Assembly: GCF_004342485.1 (NCBI RefSeq)
Contig: NZ_SMBU01000014.1
Location: forward strand, 1 to 64,000
Length of the DNA: 64,000 nt
Direction: 5' to 3'
From: Roseateles saccharophilus
GTDB lineage: Bacteria > Pseudomonadota > Gammaproteobacteria > Burkholderiales > Burkholderiaceae_C
Shown: positions 8,869 to 17,366 of the stretch, one piece after another
Layout: each line of letters begins with the position of its first letter
Position numbering within the stretch: the stretch's first letter is position 1
The notes under the pieces: model-generated
Database searches by the model: none
Told to the model about the DNA's origin: nothing
Seen by the model: only the letters and a program-made list of their open reading frames with translations
Position numbers and translations under genes: made by a program

Positions 8869-9222
8869 ATGACTCCCACCTGGACAGACCAGGCGCCGAT
8901 CTACCAGCAGCTGGCCGACCGCCTGGCCGTGCAGCTGCTCGACGGCAGCCCCCCGGAAGGCGAGGCCCTGCCCTCGGTGCGCCAGCTGGCCAGCCAGTAC
9001 GTCATCAACCCGCTGACCGTGACGCGGGCTCTGCAGGAGCTGAGCGAGCACGGCCTGATCGAGTCGCGCCGCGGCCTGGGGATGTTCGTCATGGCCGGCG
9101 CCCGCGAGCGGCTGCTGCGCCACGAGCGCGAGCAGTTCCTGCAGAAGGACTGGCCGGCGCTGCGCGCCCGGCTCAAGCGGTTGGGCCTGAGCGCCAAGGA
9201 TCTGAACTGGGAGTCGACATGA
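8869..9222 (+). CDS. GntR-family transcriptional regulator, YtrA subfamily
   Basis: A 117-aa DNA-binding repressor. Residues about 10-75 are the GntR winged helix, with PIYQQLADRL, LPSVRQLA and NPLTVTRALQEL, ending in the GLGMFV wing. The C-terminal tail is only about 40 residues, which defines the YtrA subfamily; its members control adjacent ABC exporters and respond to envelope stress or peptide antibiotics (family knowledge). The stop overlaps the start of the ABC ATPase gene (ATGA). The ATG at 8869 directly follows a palindromic operator, which suggests autoregulation. Confidence 0.9.
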   Translation: MTPTWTDQAPIYQQLADRLAVQLLDGSPPEGEALPSVRQLASQYVINPLTVTRALQELSEHGLIESRRGLGMFVMAGARERLLRHEREQFLQKDWPALRARLKRLGLSAKDLNWEST

Positions 9223-10091
9223 TGAATCTCATCGAAGCCAAGAACCTGACGCTGCGCTATGGCAAGAAGACGGCGCTGAACGATGTCTCGGTGGCCGTGC
9301 CCAAGGGCCGTGTCGTCGGCCTGCTGGGCCACAACGGCGCGGGCAAGACCTCGCTGATGAAGGCCCTCGTGGGCCTGCTGCCGGTGCAGGGCGAGCTGAC
9401 GGTGCTGGGCCTGCAGCCCACGCGGGACCGCCAGCAGTTGCTGGAGCAGCTCAGCTACATCCCCGACGTGGCCGTGCTGCCGCGCTGGGCCCGGGTGCAT
9501 GAGCTGATCACGCTGATGAGCCGGCTGCAGCCCAAGTTCTCGGCCGAGCGCGCCCGGGCGCTGCTCAGGCGCACCAGCGTCGGCGAGGGCGACAAGGTCA
9601 AGAGCCTGTCCAAGGGCATGGTGGCGCAGACCCATCTGGCGCTGATCGCGGCCATCGACGCGAAGCTGATGATCCTGGACGAGCCGACGCTGGGCCTGGA
9701 CGTGGTCTCGCGCAAGAGCTTCTACGAGATGCTGATCGACGAGTGGTGCGACGGCGAGCGCAGCGTGCTGATCTCGACGCACCAGGTCGAGGAGGTCGAG
9801 GCGCTGCTGAGCGATGTCGTCATGCTGGACGAGGGGCGCGTGGCGCTGTCGATCAGCCTGGAGGACATCGACCGCCGCTTCGTCGCGCTCAACCATGACC
9901 CGGCCGCCGCGGACGCGATGGCCGCCGCCCACCCGCTGCTGCGCTACCGCGAGCAGGGCCGCACGACGGCACTGTTCGACGGCGCGCCGCCCGAGCATGT
10001 CGCCAGCCTGGGCCAGCGCGTGCGGCCCAGCCTCGTCGACCTCTTCATGGCGCTGACCCGCAACCCGGCGCTCAACGGCAAGCAAGCCTGA
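9219..10091 (+). CDS. ABC transporter ATP-binding protein of GntR-controlled operon
   Basis: A 290-aa nucleotide-binding subunit. Walker A GHNGAGKT is at residues 37-44, an atypical signature SLSKGM replaces LSGGQ, Walker B is LMILDEP, and the switch His is in STHQVEE. This resembles the CcmA/YtrB/BcrA group of export ATPases. It probably powers the membrane protein encoded next, exporting a peptide, drug or lipid; the substrate is unknown. Two in-frame ATGs (9219, 9222) overlap the regulator stop, implying translational coupling. Confidence 0.9.
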   Translation: MMNLIEAKNLTLRYGKKTALNDVSVAVPKGRVVGLLGHNGAGKTSLMKALVGLLPVQGELTVLGLQPTRDRQQLLEQLSYIPDVAVLPRWARVHELITLMSRLQPKFSAERARALLRRTSVGEGDKVKSLSKGMVAQTHLALIAAIDAKLMILDEPTLGLDVVSRKSFYEMLIDEWCDGERSVLISTHQVEEVEALLSDVVMLDEGRVALSISLEDIDRRFVALNHDPAAADAMAAAHPLLRYREQGRTTALFDGAPPEHVASLGQRVRPSLVDLFMALTRNPALNGKQA

Positions 10092-10107
10092 CCTGGAGGA
10101 ACAAGCC

Positions 10108-10974
10108 ATGAACAACCACATCCCGACCCTGCTGCTGCGCGAATGGATGCAGCACAAGCGCGGCTGGCTGATCGCCGCGTTTGCGCCACCTCTTCTTTTC
10201 CTGGCCGTGCTGCCCTTCAGCCACATGGATGGCCGGCCCGATGGCACGCTCGAGTTGATCGCGCTGGCGATCCTGGTCATCTGCAGCTGCGCGATCTACG
10301 GCATTGCCTTGCTCGTTGCGCTGTTCCAGCTGCCCGGCCTGGCGCGGCGCGATGCGCAGGACCGCTCCATCGAGTTCTGGCTGTCGCTGCCCGGGCGACC
10401 CAGCGAGAGCGTGGCTTCGACGGTGCTGGCGCACGCCTGGCTCGCTCCGGTGGGGGGCGCCGTCGTCGGCGCGGCCTTTGGTCTGCCGATCGCGTTGTTG
10501 ATGCTGGGCCGCATGTTCGGCTGGGCCGACACGATGGCCCTGCACTGGGGCGAGGTGGTGGTGGCCGCACTCCCGCTGCTGCTGCGTGGGCTGGTCGGCA
10601 CGGTGCTGCTGACGCTGTGGCTGCTGCCGCTGATCTTCGTGCTGATGGCGGCTTCGGCCTGGCTCAAGCGCCTGGGCGTGCCGGTGGCGCTGGTGGGCGG
10701 CGGCGTGGCGGTGGCGGTGATGCACAAGGTCTATGGCATCGATTGGCCGCTGGTGGCACTGCTCGACCTGAACGAGCACATCAATCACTCGTTGCTGTAT
10801 GACGGCCACGGCCTGGTTAGCGCGCTGCGGTCCGGCCTGGACATCGGCGGCTACATGCTTCAGGACCTGGGCCGCTCGGCGGCGGAACTGATGTCGCTGT
10901 CCTTCGTCGGCTGGATGGCGGTGGCAGCGGCGGGCTTTGCGCTGGTGGTGGCGAAGCGCGCGCGTGGCGGCTGA
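10108..10974 (+). CDS. ABC transporter permease of GntR-controlled operon
   Basis: A 288-aa inner-membrane protein with about six hydrophobic segments (near residues 20-40, 50-72, 105-130, 145-165, 170-205 and 265-283). It follows the ATPase by 16 nt, with GGAGG-like sequence before the ATG, so the two most likely form one exporter under the GntR regulator. The conserved substrate site cannot be read from sequence. A hairpin with a T-rich tail follows at 11000. Confidence 0.85.
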   Translation: MNNHIPTLLLREWMQHKRGWLIAAFAPPLLFLAVLPFSHMDGRPDGTLELIALAILVICSCAIYGIALLVALFQLPGLARRDAQDRSIEFWLSLPGRPSESVASTVLAHAWLAPVGGAVVGAAFGLPIALLMLGRMFGWADTMALHWGEVVVAALPLLLRGLVGTVLLTLWLLPLIFVLMAASAWLKRLGVPVALVGGGVAVAVMHKVYGIDWPLVALLDLNEHINHSLLYDGHGLVSALRSGLDIGGYMLQDLGRSAAELMSLSFVGWMAVAAAGFALVVAKRARGG

Positions 10975-10999
10975 GCCTGCGGCAGGCCGAAGCGACATG

Positions 11000-11022
11000 G
11001 GGGCCGACGAGGCCCCTTTCTT
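11000..11022 (+). terminator. Rho-independent terminator of the GntR/ABC operon
   Basis: GGGGCC and GGCCCC pair around a 5-nt loop and are followed by TTTCTT. It lies about 25 nt after the permease stop, between convergent genes. Confidence 0.7.
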
Positions 11023-11043
11023 GCATCCGGTCGTTGGCGGCCG

Positions 11044-11913
11044 TCAGGCCGGCGCGCCGGCCAGGCCGTCGCCCGAGGGCGGCACGATGCGGGCGGCCAT
11101 CTCCTTGCGGAAGCGGTTGAGCTCCTGCACGGTGGCGAAGCTGCGGTCCATCAGCAGGCTCATGTTGTGCAGGATGCGCTCGACGACCTTGCTTTCCCAG
11201 ACGCTGTCGAACTGGATCTGCTTGTCCAGCCAGCGCTCCAGCCACTCGGGGTCGGGCAGGCGGCTCTGGATGGTGTCGCGCGGGAAGAGCTTGGTGTTGA
11301 CGTGCAGGTTGGTCGGGTGCAGGGCCTGGGCCGTGCGGCGGGCGCTGGCCATCAGCACGCCCACCTTGGCGAAGGCGGCGCGCGCCTCGTCGCCGAACTT
11401 GGCCATCGCGCGCTTCATGTAGCGCAGGTAGGCGCCGCCGTGGCGAGCCTCGTCGCGCGACAGGGTCTCGTAGATGGCCTTGATGACCGGCTCGGTGTGC
11501 CATTCGGCGGCGCGGCGGTACCAGTGGTTCAGGCGGATCTCGCCGCAGAAGTGCAGCATCAGCGTCTCCAGCGCCGGCGCCGGGTCGAAGTCGAAGCGCA
11601 CCTCGTGAAGCTCGGCCTCGGTCGGCACGAGGTCGGGGCGGAAGCGCCGCAGGTATTCCATCAGCACGAGGCTGTGCTTCTGTTCCTCGAAGAACCAGAC
11701 GGACATGAAGGCCGAGAAGTCGCTGTCCTCGCGGTTGTCGCGCAGGAACATCTCGGTGGCGGGCAGGGCCGACCACTCGGTGATGGCGTTCATCTTGATG
11801 GTCTGGGCCTGCTCGTCGGAGAGCCTGGCCGGGTCGAACTTGTCCCAGGGGATGTCGCTGTCCATGTTCCAGCGCACGGCTTCGAGTTGCTTGAACAGTT
11901 CGGGGTAAAGCAT
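11044..11913 (-). CDS. Ferritin-like diiron-carboxylate protein
   Basis: A 289-aa soluble protein with a four-helix diiron motif: E46, E77xxH80, E125 and E155xxH158 (EEQKH, GEIRLNH, DEARH). The spacing matches the ferritin-like superfamily that includes acyl-ACP desaturases and ribonucleotide reductase small subunits. The actual reaction is unknown; oxidation, hydroxylation or redox protection are possible. The gene is monocistronic and convergent with the ABC operon. The ATG at 11913 has GAGGATTCCCC upstream. Confident for the fold, not for the substrate. Confidence 0.85.
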   Translation of the reverse strand: MLYPELFKQLEAVRWNMDSDIPWDKFDPARLSDEQAQTIKMNAITEWSALPATEMFLRDNREDSDFSAFMSVWFFEEQKHSLVLMEYLRRFRPDLVPTEAELHEVRFDFDPAPALETLMLHFCGEIRLNHWYRRAAEWHTEPVIKAIYETLSRDEARHGGAYLRYMKRAMAKFGDEARAAFAKVGVLMASARRTAQALHPTNLHVNTKLFPRDTIQSRLPDPEWLERWLDKQIQFDSVWESKVVERILHNMSLLMDRSFATVQELNRFRKEMAARIVPPSGDGLAGAPA

Positions 11914-12330
11914 GGGGAATCCTCGTTTAGAGGCGGGATTCTAAAGTTTGCGCCGTCCGGCTGCTCGGGGCCACACAGGAGCCGGGCGGCATGGAGGTGC
12001 CGGTCGCCGCTGAATTCCGATGGTTTTTTGAGTTAGCGGTACTGTTCTTGGTTGACGGTCGACATCTGGCGCGCCACGCCGAGCGCCGGCCATGCCGACA
12101 ACAATCGTCGCTGGAAAGCGGGACAGTGCCTTGGAACTTCCTGCCTCGGCCCCACTCTCCAGCTACACATGCAGTGATAACCCGTATCGAGGTTCGCGAG
12201 GAGTTCCCATCCACCGAATTCAGGCCGCCCAACCTCTCTGAGCGCAGAGCAGCAATCTCGGAGCCCTTCTCCTCCTCCTCCCTCCCTCCCTCGTTGGTTC
12301 CGAGGCGTTCCGCGGCCGCTTTTACGCCCA
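11914..12330 (+). other. Long intergenic region, possible small RNA upstream of orphan terminator
   Basis: No convincing protein gene lies between the ferritin-like gene and corA. Around 12270-12296 there is a CTCC-repeat tract complementary to Shine-Dalgarno sequences. It is followed by a perfect terminator with no plus-strand gene in front of it, so a plus-strand small RNA ending at 12358 is possible. No clear promoter is visible. The promoter of the ferritin-like gene must lie near 11920-12000 on the minus strand. Confidence 0.3.
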
Positions 12331-12358
12331 GGCCCGTGTCATCGACACGGGCCTTTTT
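12331..12358 (+). terminator. Orphan rho-independent terminator
   Basis: A perfect 10-bp stem (GGCCCGTGTC / GACACGGGCC) with an ATC loop is followed by TTTTT on the plus strand. Both flanking genes are on the minus strand, so it ends no annotated gene. Confidence 0.85.
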
Positions 12359-12394
12359 CGATCTGGAGTGCCTTGCGCAGCGACTGCCGTCGAA

Positions 12395-12452
12395 CCGGCT
12401 TCGCCGGGCCACTGGCAGTGCCCCTGGAGGGGCGCGCGAAGCGCGTAGGGGT
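12395..12452 (-). repeat. GC-rich hairpin cluster after corA, REP-like
   Basis: Consecutive small stem-loops (CCGGCTTCGCCGG, CCCCTGGAGGGG, GCGCGCGAAGCGCG) lie immediately downstream of corA. Such elements recur between genes in Burkholderiales and may stabilise or terminate transcripts. A loosely similar element follows the substrate-binding gene near 29380. Confidence 0.4.
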
Positions 12453-12455
12453 GGT

Positions 12456-13445
12456 CTATTTCAACCAGCCCTTGCGGCGGAAGTAGATGAAGGGGGCGGC
12501 GACGGAGGCGATCATCAGCGCAAGCGCGAACGGATAGCCCCAGGGGTGGTCCAGTTCCGGCATGTGTCTGAAGTTCATGCCGTAGATGGACGCGATCAGC
12601 GTCGGCGGCAGCAGGGCGACGCTGGCCACCGAGAAGATCTTGATGATCTTGTTCTGGTTGATGTTGATGAAGCCGACCGTGGCATCCATCAGGAAATTGA
12701 TCTTGTCGAACAGGAAGGCCGTGTGCGAGTCGAGCGAATCGATGTCGCGCAGGATCTGGCGCGACTCCTCGAATTGCTCGGCGCTCAGCATGCGGCTGCG
12801 CATCATGAAGCTGACCGCGCGGCGCGTGTCCATCACATTGCGGCGGATGCGGCCGTTCAGGTCCTCCTCGCGGGCTATCGAGCCCAGCACTTCGCCGGCC
12901 TCGGCGTCGGTCACATGGTTCTTCAGCACGCGGGTGCTGACGGCCTCCAGCTTGTCGTAGATGCCCTCCAGCACGTCGGCCGAGTATTCGGCGTCGGCGT
13001 CGTAGAGCTTGAGCAGCACGTCCTTGGCATCCTCGATCAGCGCCGGGATGCGCCGCGCGCGCAGGCGCAGCAGCCGGAACACCGGCAGGTCCTCGCCATG
13101 GACCGAGAACAGCACGTTGTCGCGCAGGATGAAGGCCACGCGCACATTGCGTGCCGGCCTGGCCGCGGGGCCGTCGTCGCCCTCGATGAGGAAGTCGGAG
13201 CGGATGTGCAGCTCGCCGTTGTCCTCCTCGTAGAAGCGCGCCGACTCCTCCAGGTCCTCGTCGACGATGTCATCGGGGATGACGATGCCGAAGCGGTCGC
13301 GTATCCAGCCCTTCTCCTCGGCGCTCGGGTTCTCCAGGTCGACCCAGACCGGGCGCGACTGGGCCAGGTCCTCGGCGGTCTCGATTTCCTCCTGGAACAA
13401 CCCGCCCTTGAGGCGGCCGTTGTCCAGCGTGAACACGTTCAGCAT
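12456..13445 (-). CDS. corA: Magnesium/cobalt transporter CorA
   Basis: A 329-aa CorA-family divalent-cation channel of the inner membrane. The long N-terminal soluble domain is followed by two C-terminal membrane helices. The selectivity motif GMNF sits at residues 289-292, then the periplasmic loop and a final helix ending RRKGWLK. The length and the basic C-terminus fit the family. The gene is transcribed divergently from hpf. The ATG at 13445 has GGAGACG upstream. Confidence 0.95.
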   Translation of the reverse strand: MLNVFTLDNGRLKGGLFQEEIETAEDLAQSRPVWVDLENPSAEEKGWIRDRFGIVIPDDIVDEDLEESARFYEEDNGELHIRSDFLIEGDDGPAARPARNVRVAFILRDNVLFSVHGEDLPVFRLLRLRARRIPALIEDAKDVLLKLYDADAEYSADVLEGIYDKLEAVSTRVLKNHVTDAEAGEVLGSIAREEDLNGRIRRNVMDTRRAVSFMMRSRMLSAEQFEESRQILRDIDSLDSHTAFLFDKINFLMDATVGFININQNKIIKIFSVASVALLPPTLIASIYGMNFRHMPELDHPWGYPFALALMIASVAAPFIYFRRKGWLK

Positions 13446-13860
13446 GCATCGTCTCCAGCGGCGCTGGCAGGGGGACGACGGTGGGCGCCGTCCGGGGTGG
13501 CGGGGCAGATCGACCGGCTCACTCCGGGCGGGGCGCGTGGCTCAGCGCACGTGGCGGGAGCGGACGCTCACCGAGGGTGACCGCTGTCCAAGAAGCTCTC
13601 CACGATGGGCGATAGCCGAGGATTATTGCATCGCGCCAGCGCGTGAAAGAAGCCGCGAAAACGAGTCCTGACCTGCGACAAAAGCTCACCGTCATCCCCT
13701 TGTCATGCGGCCGCTTCGCGCGCAAACTGGGCTCGTCGATTCCCCACTCCCACCCACCTCCGCTACCCGAAAGACCCCCTCCCTCCTCCTCCCCCTTTTC
13801 TCAGTTCTTTCAGTTTTCCGGTTCCGTTTTTCCCGACCCATTCCTCTGAAAGGAGGCTTT
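13446..13860 (+). promoter_or_regulatory. corA-hpf divergent region with long polypyrimidine leader
   Basis: This 415-bp gap contains no gene. Positions about 13741-13850 are almost purely C and T on the plus strand (runs of CCCTCC and TTTTC), and directly precede the AAAGGAGG ribosome binding site of hpf. The tract would form an unstructured, C/U-rich 5' leader. I could not place -35/-10 elements with confidence. Confidence 0.35.
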
Positions 13861-14202
13861 ATGAATCTGACGATCAGTGGCCATCATCTCGAAGTCACGC
13901 CCGCTCTGCGTGAGTACGTGCTTACCAAGCTGGACCGTGTGACCCGCCACTTCGACCAGGTCGTTGACATCAACGTCCTGCTGACCGTGGAGAAGCAAAA
14001 GGAGAAGGAACGCCGGCAGCGAGCCGAAGTGACGCTGCACGTGAAGGGCCGAGACATCTTCGTCGAGCAATCCCACGAGGATCTCTACGCCGCCATTGAT
14101 CAGCTGATGGACAAGCTGGACCGCCAGGTCTGCCGCCACAAGGACAAGGTGCAGGATCACCACCACGCCTCGGCCAAGCGCCTGGAAGTGCCGGCGCGCT
14201 GA
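13861..14202 (+). CDS. hpf: Ribosome hibernation-promoting factor HPF
   Basis: A 113-aa short-form HPF/YfiA protein that binds the 30S decoding region and inactivates ribosomes in stationary phase or starvation. It starts [20 protein letters not shown], has the conserved LTVEKQK and AEVTLHV strands, and carries [16 protein letters not shown] in the last helix. ATG 13861 is fixed by AAAGGAGG 5 nt upstream. In many proteobacteria this gene follows rpoN; here rpoN is absent and corA diverges instead. ptsN and hprK follow, as usual for the nitrogen-PTS cluster. Confidence 0.95.
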   Translation: MNLTISGHHLEVTPALREYVLTKLDRVTRHFDQVVDINVLLTVEKQKEKERRQRAEVTLHVKGRDIFVEQSHEDLYAAIDQLMDKLDRQVCRHKDKVQDHHHASAKRLEVPAR

Positions 14203-14227
14203 ATCGAGCCCCGGCTCATGCATCACG

Positions 14228-14253
14228 GCGGCCTGCGGGCCGCTTTTGCTTTT
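14228..14253 (+). terminator. Terminator after hpf
   Basis: A GCGGCC/GGCCGC stem with a 4-nt loop is followed by TTTTGCTTTT. It probably separates hpf from ptsN, at least partly. Confidence 0.7.
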
Positions 14254-14457
14254 GCGATGCGCAATCGATGGCAATCGGTTGTTGCTGCAGTGCCGCAAAA
14301 AACCGGAATCGGGGGCCGGCAGCGGCGTTTTCCACGTCCCTAGGGTCTGCCGCCCACCCCAAAACCGCCCGGGGTTCCATAATCTGCGGCTCAGATTGAC
14401 CCACCAGCCCGGTTCCGGCCGCGCCCGACAGGCGCCCCCGATGCCCGGCCACCGCCC

Positions 14458-14928
14458 ATGAACCGTCTCGCCGCCATCCTGCCCGCCGACAACGTGTTGG
14501 TGAATGTGGATGCGTCCAGCAAGAAACGCGCCTTTGAACACGCCGGCCTGCTGTTCGAGAATCACCACCAGATGGCCAGGGCGCTGGTCACCGACAACCT
14601 GTTTGCACGTGAGCGCCTGGGCTCGACCGGCCTCGGCCATGGCGTCGCGATCCCGCATGGCCGCGTCAAGGGGCTGAAGAACCCGCTCGCGGCCGTGCTG
14701 CGGCTGCAGCAGCCCATCGCCTTCGACGCGCCGGACGACGAGCCCGTCGGCCTGCTGATCTTCCTGCTCGTGCCCGAGGCGGCCACGCAGCGCCACCTCG
14801 AAATCCTGTCCGAGATCGCCGAGATGCTGTCCGACCGCGAACTGCGCGAGCAGCTGAAGACCGAGCCGGACGCCGCGACGCTGCACAAGCTGATCGCGGC
14901 CTGGGAACCGCTGAAGTCGGTCGCCTGA
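14458..14928 (+). CDS. ptsN: Nitrogen-PTS EIIA protein PtsN
   Basis: A 156-aa EIIA-Ntr domain, the terminal phosphate acceptor of the regulatory nitrogen phosphotransferase chain (PtsP-PtsO-PtsN). The phospho-accepting His is H67 in GVAIPHGR. The core has LLIFLLVPE and [12 protein letters not shown]. It acts in the cytosol on targets such as potassium transport and stress signalling (family knowledge). It is followed by hprK 28 nt later, typical of Betaproteobacteria. Confidence 0.95.
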   Translation: MNRLAAILPADNVLVNVDASSKKRAFEHAGLLFENHHQMARALVTDNLFARERLGSTGLGHGVAIPHGRVKGLKNPLAAVLRLQQPIAFDAPDDEPVGLLIFLLVPEAATQRHLEILSEIAEMLSDRELREQLKTEPDAATLHKLIAAWEPLKSVA

Positions 14929-14956
14929 TGCGGCGCGTCGCGGGCCGAGCGGCAGC

Positions 14957-15913
14957 ATGAAGCCGACCTCGATCAGCGCCGAGCGGCTCTTCGAAGAGCA
15001 CCGCGAAGCCTTGCGCTGGGAGTGGATCGCCGGCCACGCGCACCCCGAACGCCGCTTCGACGAAGCCGCCGTGCGCGATGCGCAGAGCGCGGCCGACCTG
15101 GTCGGCTATCTGAACTACATCCATCCCTACCGGGTGCAGATCGTCGGCCGCCGCGAGGTGGCCTATCTGAGCCAGGAGAGCGTCGAGATCCAGGACCGCC
15201 GCATCTCGCGCATCGTCACGCTGGAGCCGCCGGTCATCATCGTGGCCGACGACTCGGCGCCGCCGCCGCGCCTCGTCGCGATGTGCGACCGCGCCGAGAT
15301 TCCGCTGTTCCGCACCCATGAGTCCGCCGGCCACGTCATCGACCTGGTGCGGGGCTATCTGTCCCAGCTGTTCGCCAACCGCACGACGCGCCACGGCGTG
15401 TTCATGGACATCCTGGGCCTGGGCGTGCTGCTGACCGGCGAGTCCGGCCTGGGCAAGAGCGAGCTGGGCCTGGAGCTGATCTCGCGTGGCCATGGCCTCG
15501 TGGCCGACGATGCGGTCGACTTCTTCCGCATCGCCCAGACCGCCATCGAGGGCCGCTGCCCCGAGCTGCTGCTGAACCTGCTGGAAGTGCGCGGCATCGG
15601 CCTGCTCGACATCAAGGCCATCTTTGGCGAGACCGCCGTGCGCCGCAAGATGCGCCTCAAGCTCATCGTCCACCTGGTGCGCAAGGAGACGATGGAGCGC
15701 GACTTCGAGCGCCTGCCCTACGAGCCGCTGTACGAGGACGTGCTCGGCATGCCGGTGCGCAAGGTCGTCATCGCCGTGGATGCGGGCCGCAACCTGGCCG
15801 TGCTGGTGGAAGCCGCCGTGCGCAACACCATCCTGCAGTTGCGTGGCATCGACACCTACAAGGAATTCGTCGAGCGCCACCAGCGCGCCATCGACAACGG
15901 CTCCATCGATTGA
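14957..15913 (+). CDS. hprK: HPr kinase/phosphorylase
   Basis: A 318-aa bifunctional kinase/phosphorylase acting on a serine of HPr-like proteins. The P-loop GESGLGKS is at residues 161-168, preceded by conserved His146 in RHGVFMD. The family signature [17 protein letters not shown] lies near 207-223. In Proteobacteria it lies beside ptsN and is thought to tune the nitrogen PTS. The stop overlaps the start of the next gene. A downstream rapZ, common in related genomes, is missing here. Confidence 0.95.
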   Translation: MKPTSISAERLFEEHREALRWEWIAGHAHPERRFDEAAVRDAQSAADLVGYLNYIHPYRVQIVGRREVAYLSQESVEIQDRRISRIVTLEPPVIIVADDSAPPPRLVAMCDRAEIPLFRTHESAGHVIDLVRGYLSQLFANRTTRHGVFMDILGLGVLLTGESGLGKSELGLELISRGHGLVADDAVDFFRIAQTAIEGRCPELLLNLLEVRGIGLLDIKAIFGETAVRRKMRLKLIVHLVRKETMERDFERLPYEPLYEDVLGMPVRKVVIAVDAGRNLAVLVEAAVRNTILQLRGIDTYKEFVERHQRAIDNGSID

Positions 15914-17325
15914 ACCCGTTGAATTCGTTCGGCGACATCGCCCGCCTGCTCGTCCTCAACACGGACAGCTACAAGGCCAGCCACTGGCTGCAATACCCGC
16001 CGCAGACGACGACCGTCTTCAGCTACATCGAGGCGCGCGGCGGCACGCTGCCCTACACGGTCTTCTTCGGCCTGCAGGCGCTGCTGAAGGAGTACTTCAG
16101 CAAGGCGGTCACGGCCGATGACGTTGTTTTGGCTGGCGAGATCTGCGCGGCCCACGGCGTACCGTTCAACCGCGAAGGCTGGCAGCACATCGTCGACGCG
16201 CAAGGCGGCCGGCTGCCGGTGCGCATCCGTGCGGTGCCCGAGGGCACGGTGGTGCCCGTGGGCCACGCCCTCGTCACTGTCGAGAACACCGACCCGGCCT
16301 GCTGGTGGCTCACGAGCTTCCTCGAGACGGCGCTGCTGCGCGTCTGGTACCCGACGACGGTGGCCAGCCACAGCCAGGCCACGCGCCGCCTGATCGCCGA
16401 TGCCCTCGCGCGCACCGGAGACCCCGCGGGCCTGTCATTCAAGCTGCATGACTTCGGCGCGCGTGGCGTGTCGTCGCTGGAGTCGGCCATGCTGGGCGGC
16501 ATGGCCCATCTCGTGAACTTCCAGGGCACCGACACGATGACGGCCCTGCTCGGTGCCCGCGCCTACTACGGCGAGCCCATGGCCGGCTTCTCCATCCCCG
16601 CGGCCGAGCACAGCACCATCACCGCCTGGGGGCGCGACGGCGAGCTGGACGCCTACCGCAACATGCTCAGGCAGTTCGCCAGGCCGGGCGCCGTGCTGGC
16701 CGTCGTGTCCGATTCCTACGACCTGGACCTCGCCGTCTCCCGGCTCTGGGGCGGGGCTTTGCGCGAGGCCGTCATCGCCAGCGGCGCCACCGTCGTCATC
16801 CGCCCCGACAGCGGCGACCCGACCAGCGTCGTGCTGCGCACCGTGCGCGCGCTGGACGCGAGTTTCGGCAGCGACATGAACGCCAAGGGCTACCGGGTGC
16901 TGAGGCATGTGCGCGTCATCCAGGGCGACGGCATCACGCGCGAGTCCATCGCCAGCATCCTCGGCGCGCTGGAGTCGGCCGGCTACTCGGCCGACAACAT
17001 CGCCTTCGGCCAGGGCGGCGCACTGCTGCAGCAGGTCAACCGCGACACGCTGGGTTTCGCGATGAAGGCCTCGGCCGCCAAGGTGGGCGGGCATTGGCGC
17101 GATGTCTTCAAGGCGCCCGTCACCGACCCGGCCAAGCGCAGCAAGGCCGGGCGCCTCACGCTGATGCGCCGAGGCGAGGCCTTCGCGACGGTGCGCCTGG
17201 ACGGGCCGGGCTACCAGCAGGCCCTGGCCGACGGCGCGACCGAAGTGATGCGCACCGTCTTCGAAAACGGCCGCCTGCTCGTCGACGACAGCTTTGCGGC
17301 CATCCGCGCCCGCGCGGCCGGCTGA
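15910..17325 (+). CDS. Nicotinamide/nicotinate phosphoribosyltransferase (NAMPT/NadV type)
   Basis: A 471-aa enzyme converting nicotinamide plus PRPP to NMN for NAD salvage. NAMPT-type motifs are TDSYKASHW at the N-terminus, [22 protein letters not shown] and RPDSGDP for the phosphoribosyl site. The length fits NAMPT rather than bacterial PncB. The start is TTG overlapping the hprK stop (TTGA); a second in-frame TTG lies 9 nt on. No NrtR-type regulator or NMN adenylyltransferase is adjacent. Nicotinamide is the likelier substrate, by similarity. Confidence 0.9.
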   Translation: MNPLNSFGDIARLLVLNTDSYKASHWLQYPPQTTTVFSYIEARGGTLPYTVFFGLQALLKEYFSKAVTADDVVLAGEICAAHGVPFNREGWQHIVDAQGGRLPVRIRAVPEGTVVPVGHALVTVENTDPACWWLTSFLETALLRVWYPTTVASHSQATRRLIADALARTGDPAGLSFKLHDFGARGVSSLESAMLGGMAHLVNFQGTDTMTALLGARAYYGEPMAGFSIPAAEHSTITAWGRDGELDAYRNMLRQFARPGAVLAVVSDSYDLDLAVSRLWGGALREAVIASGATVVIRPDSGDPTSVVLRTVRALDASFGSDMNAKGYRVLRHVRVIQGDGITRESIASILGALESAGYSADNIAFGQGGALLQQVNRDTLGFAMKASAAKVGGHWRDVFKAPVTDPAKRSKAGRLTLMRRGEAFATVRLDGPGYQQALADGATEVMRTVFENGRLLVDDSFAAIRARAAG

Positions 17326-17366
17326 GCGCGGCGGGCTGCTGCCGACGGCCGGGGGACAATCCGGCG

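Noticed and set aside
8901-10280. Long minus-strand open frame opposite the GntR/ABC operon
   Set aside because: Low-complexity Arg/Gln/His-rich translation, opposite three well-recognised genes; a GC-bias shadow.
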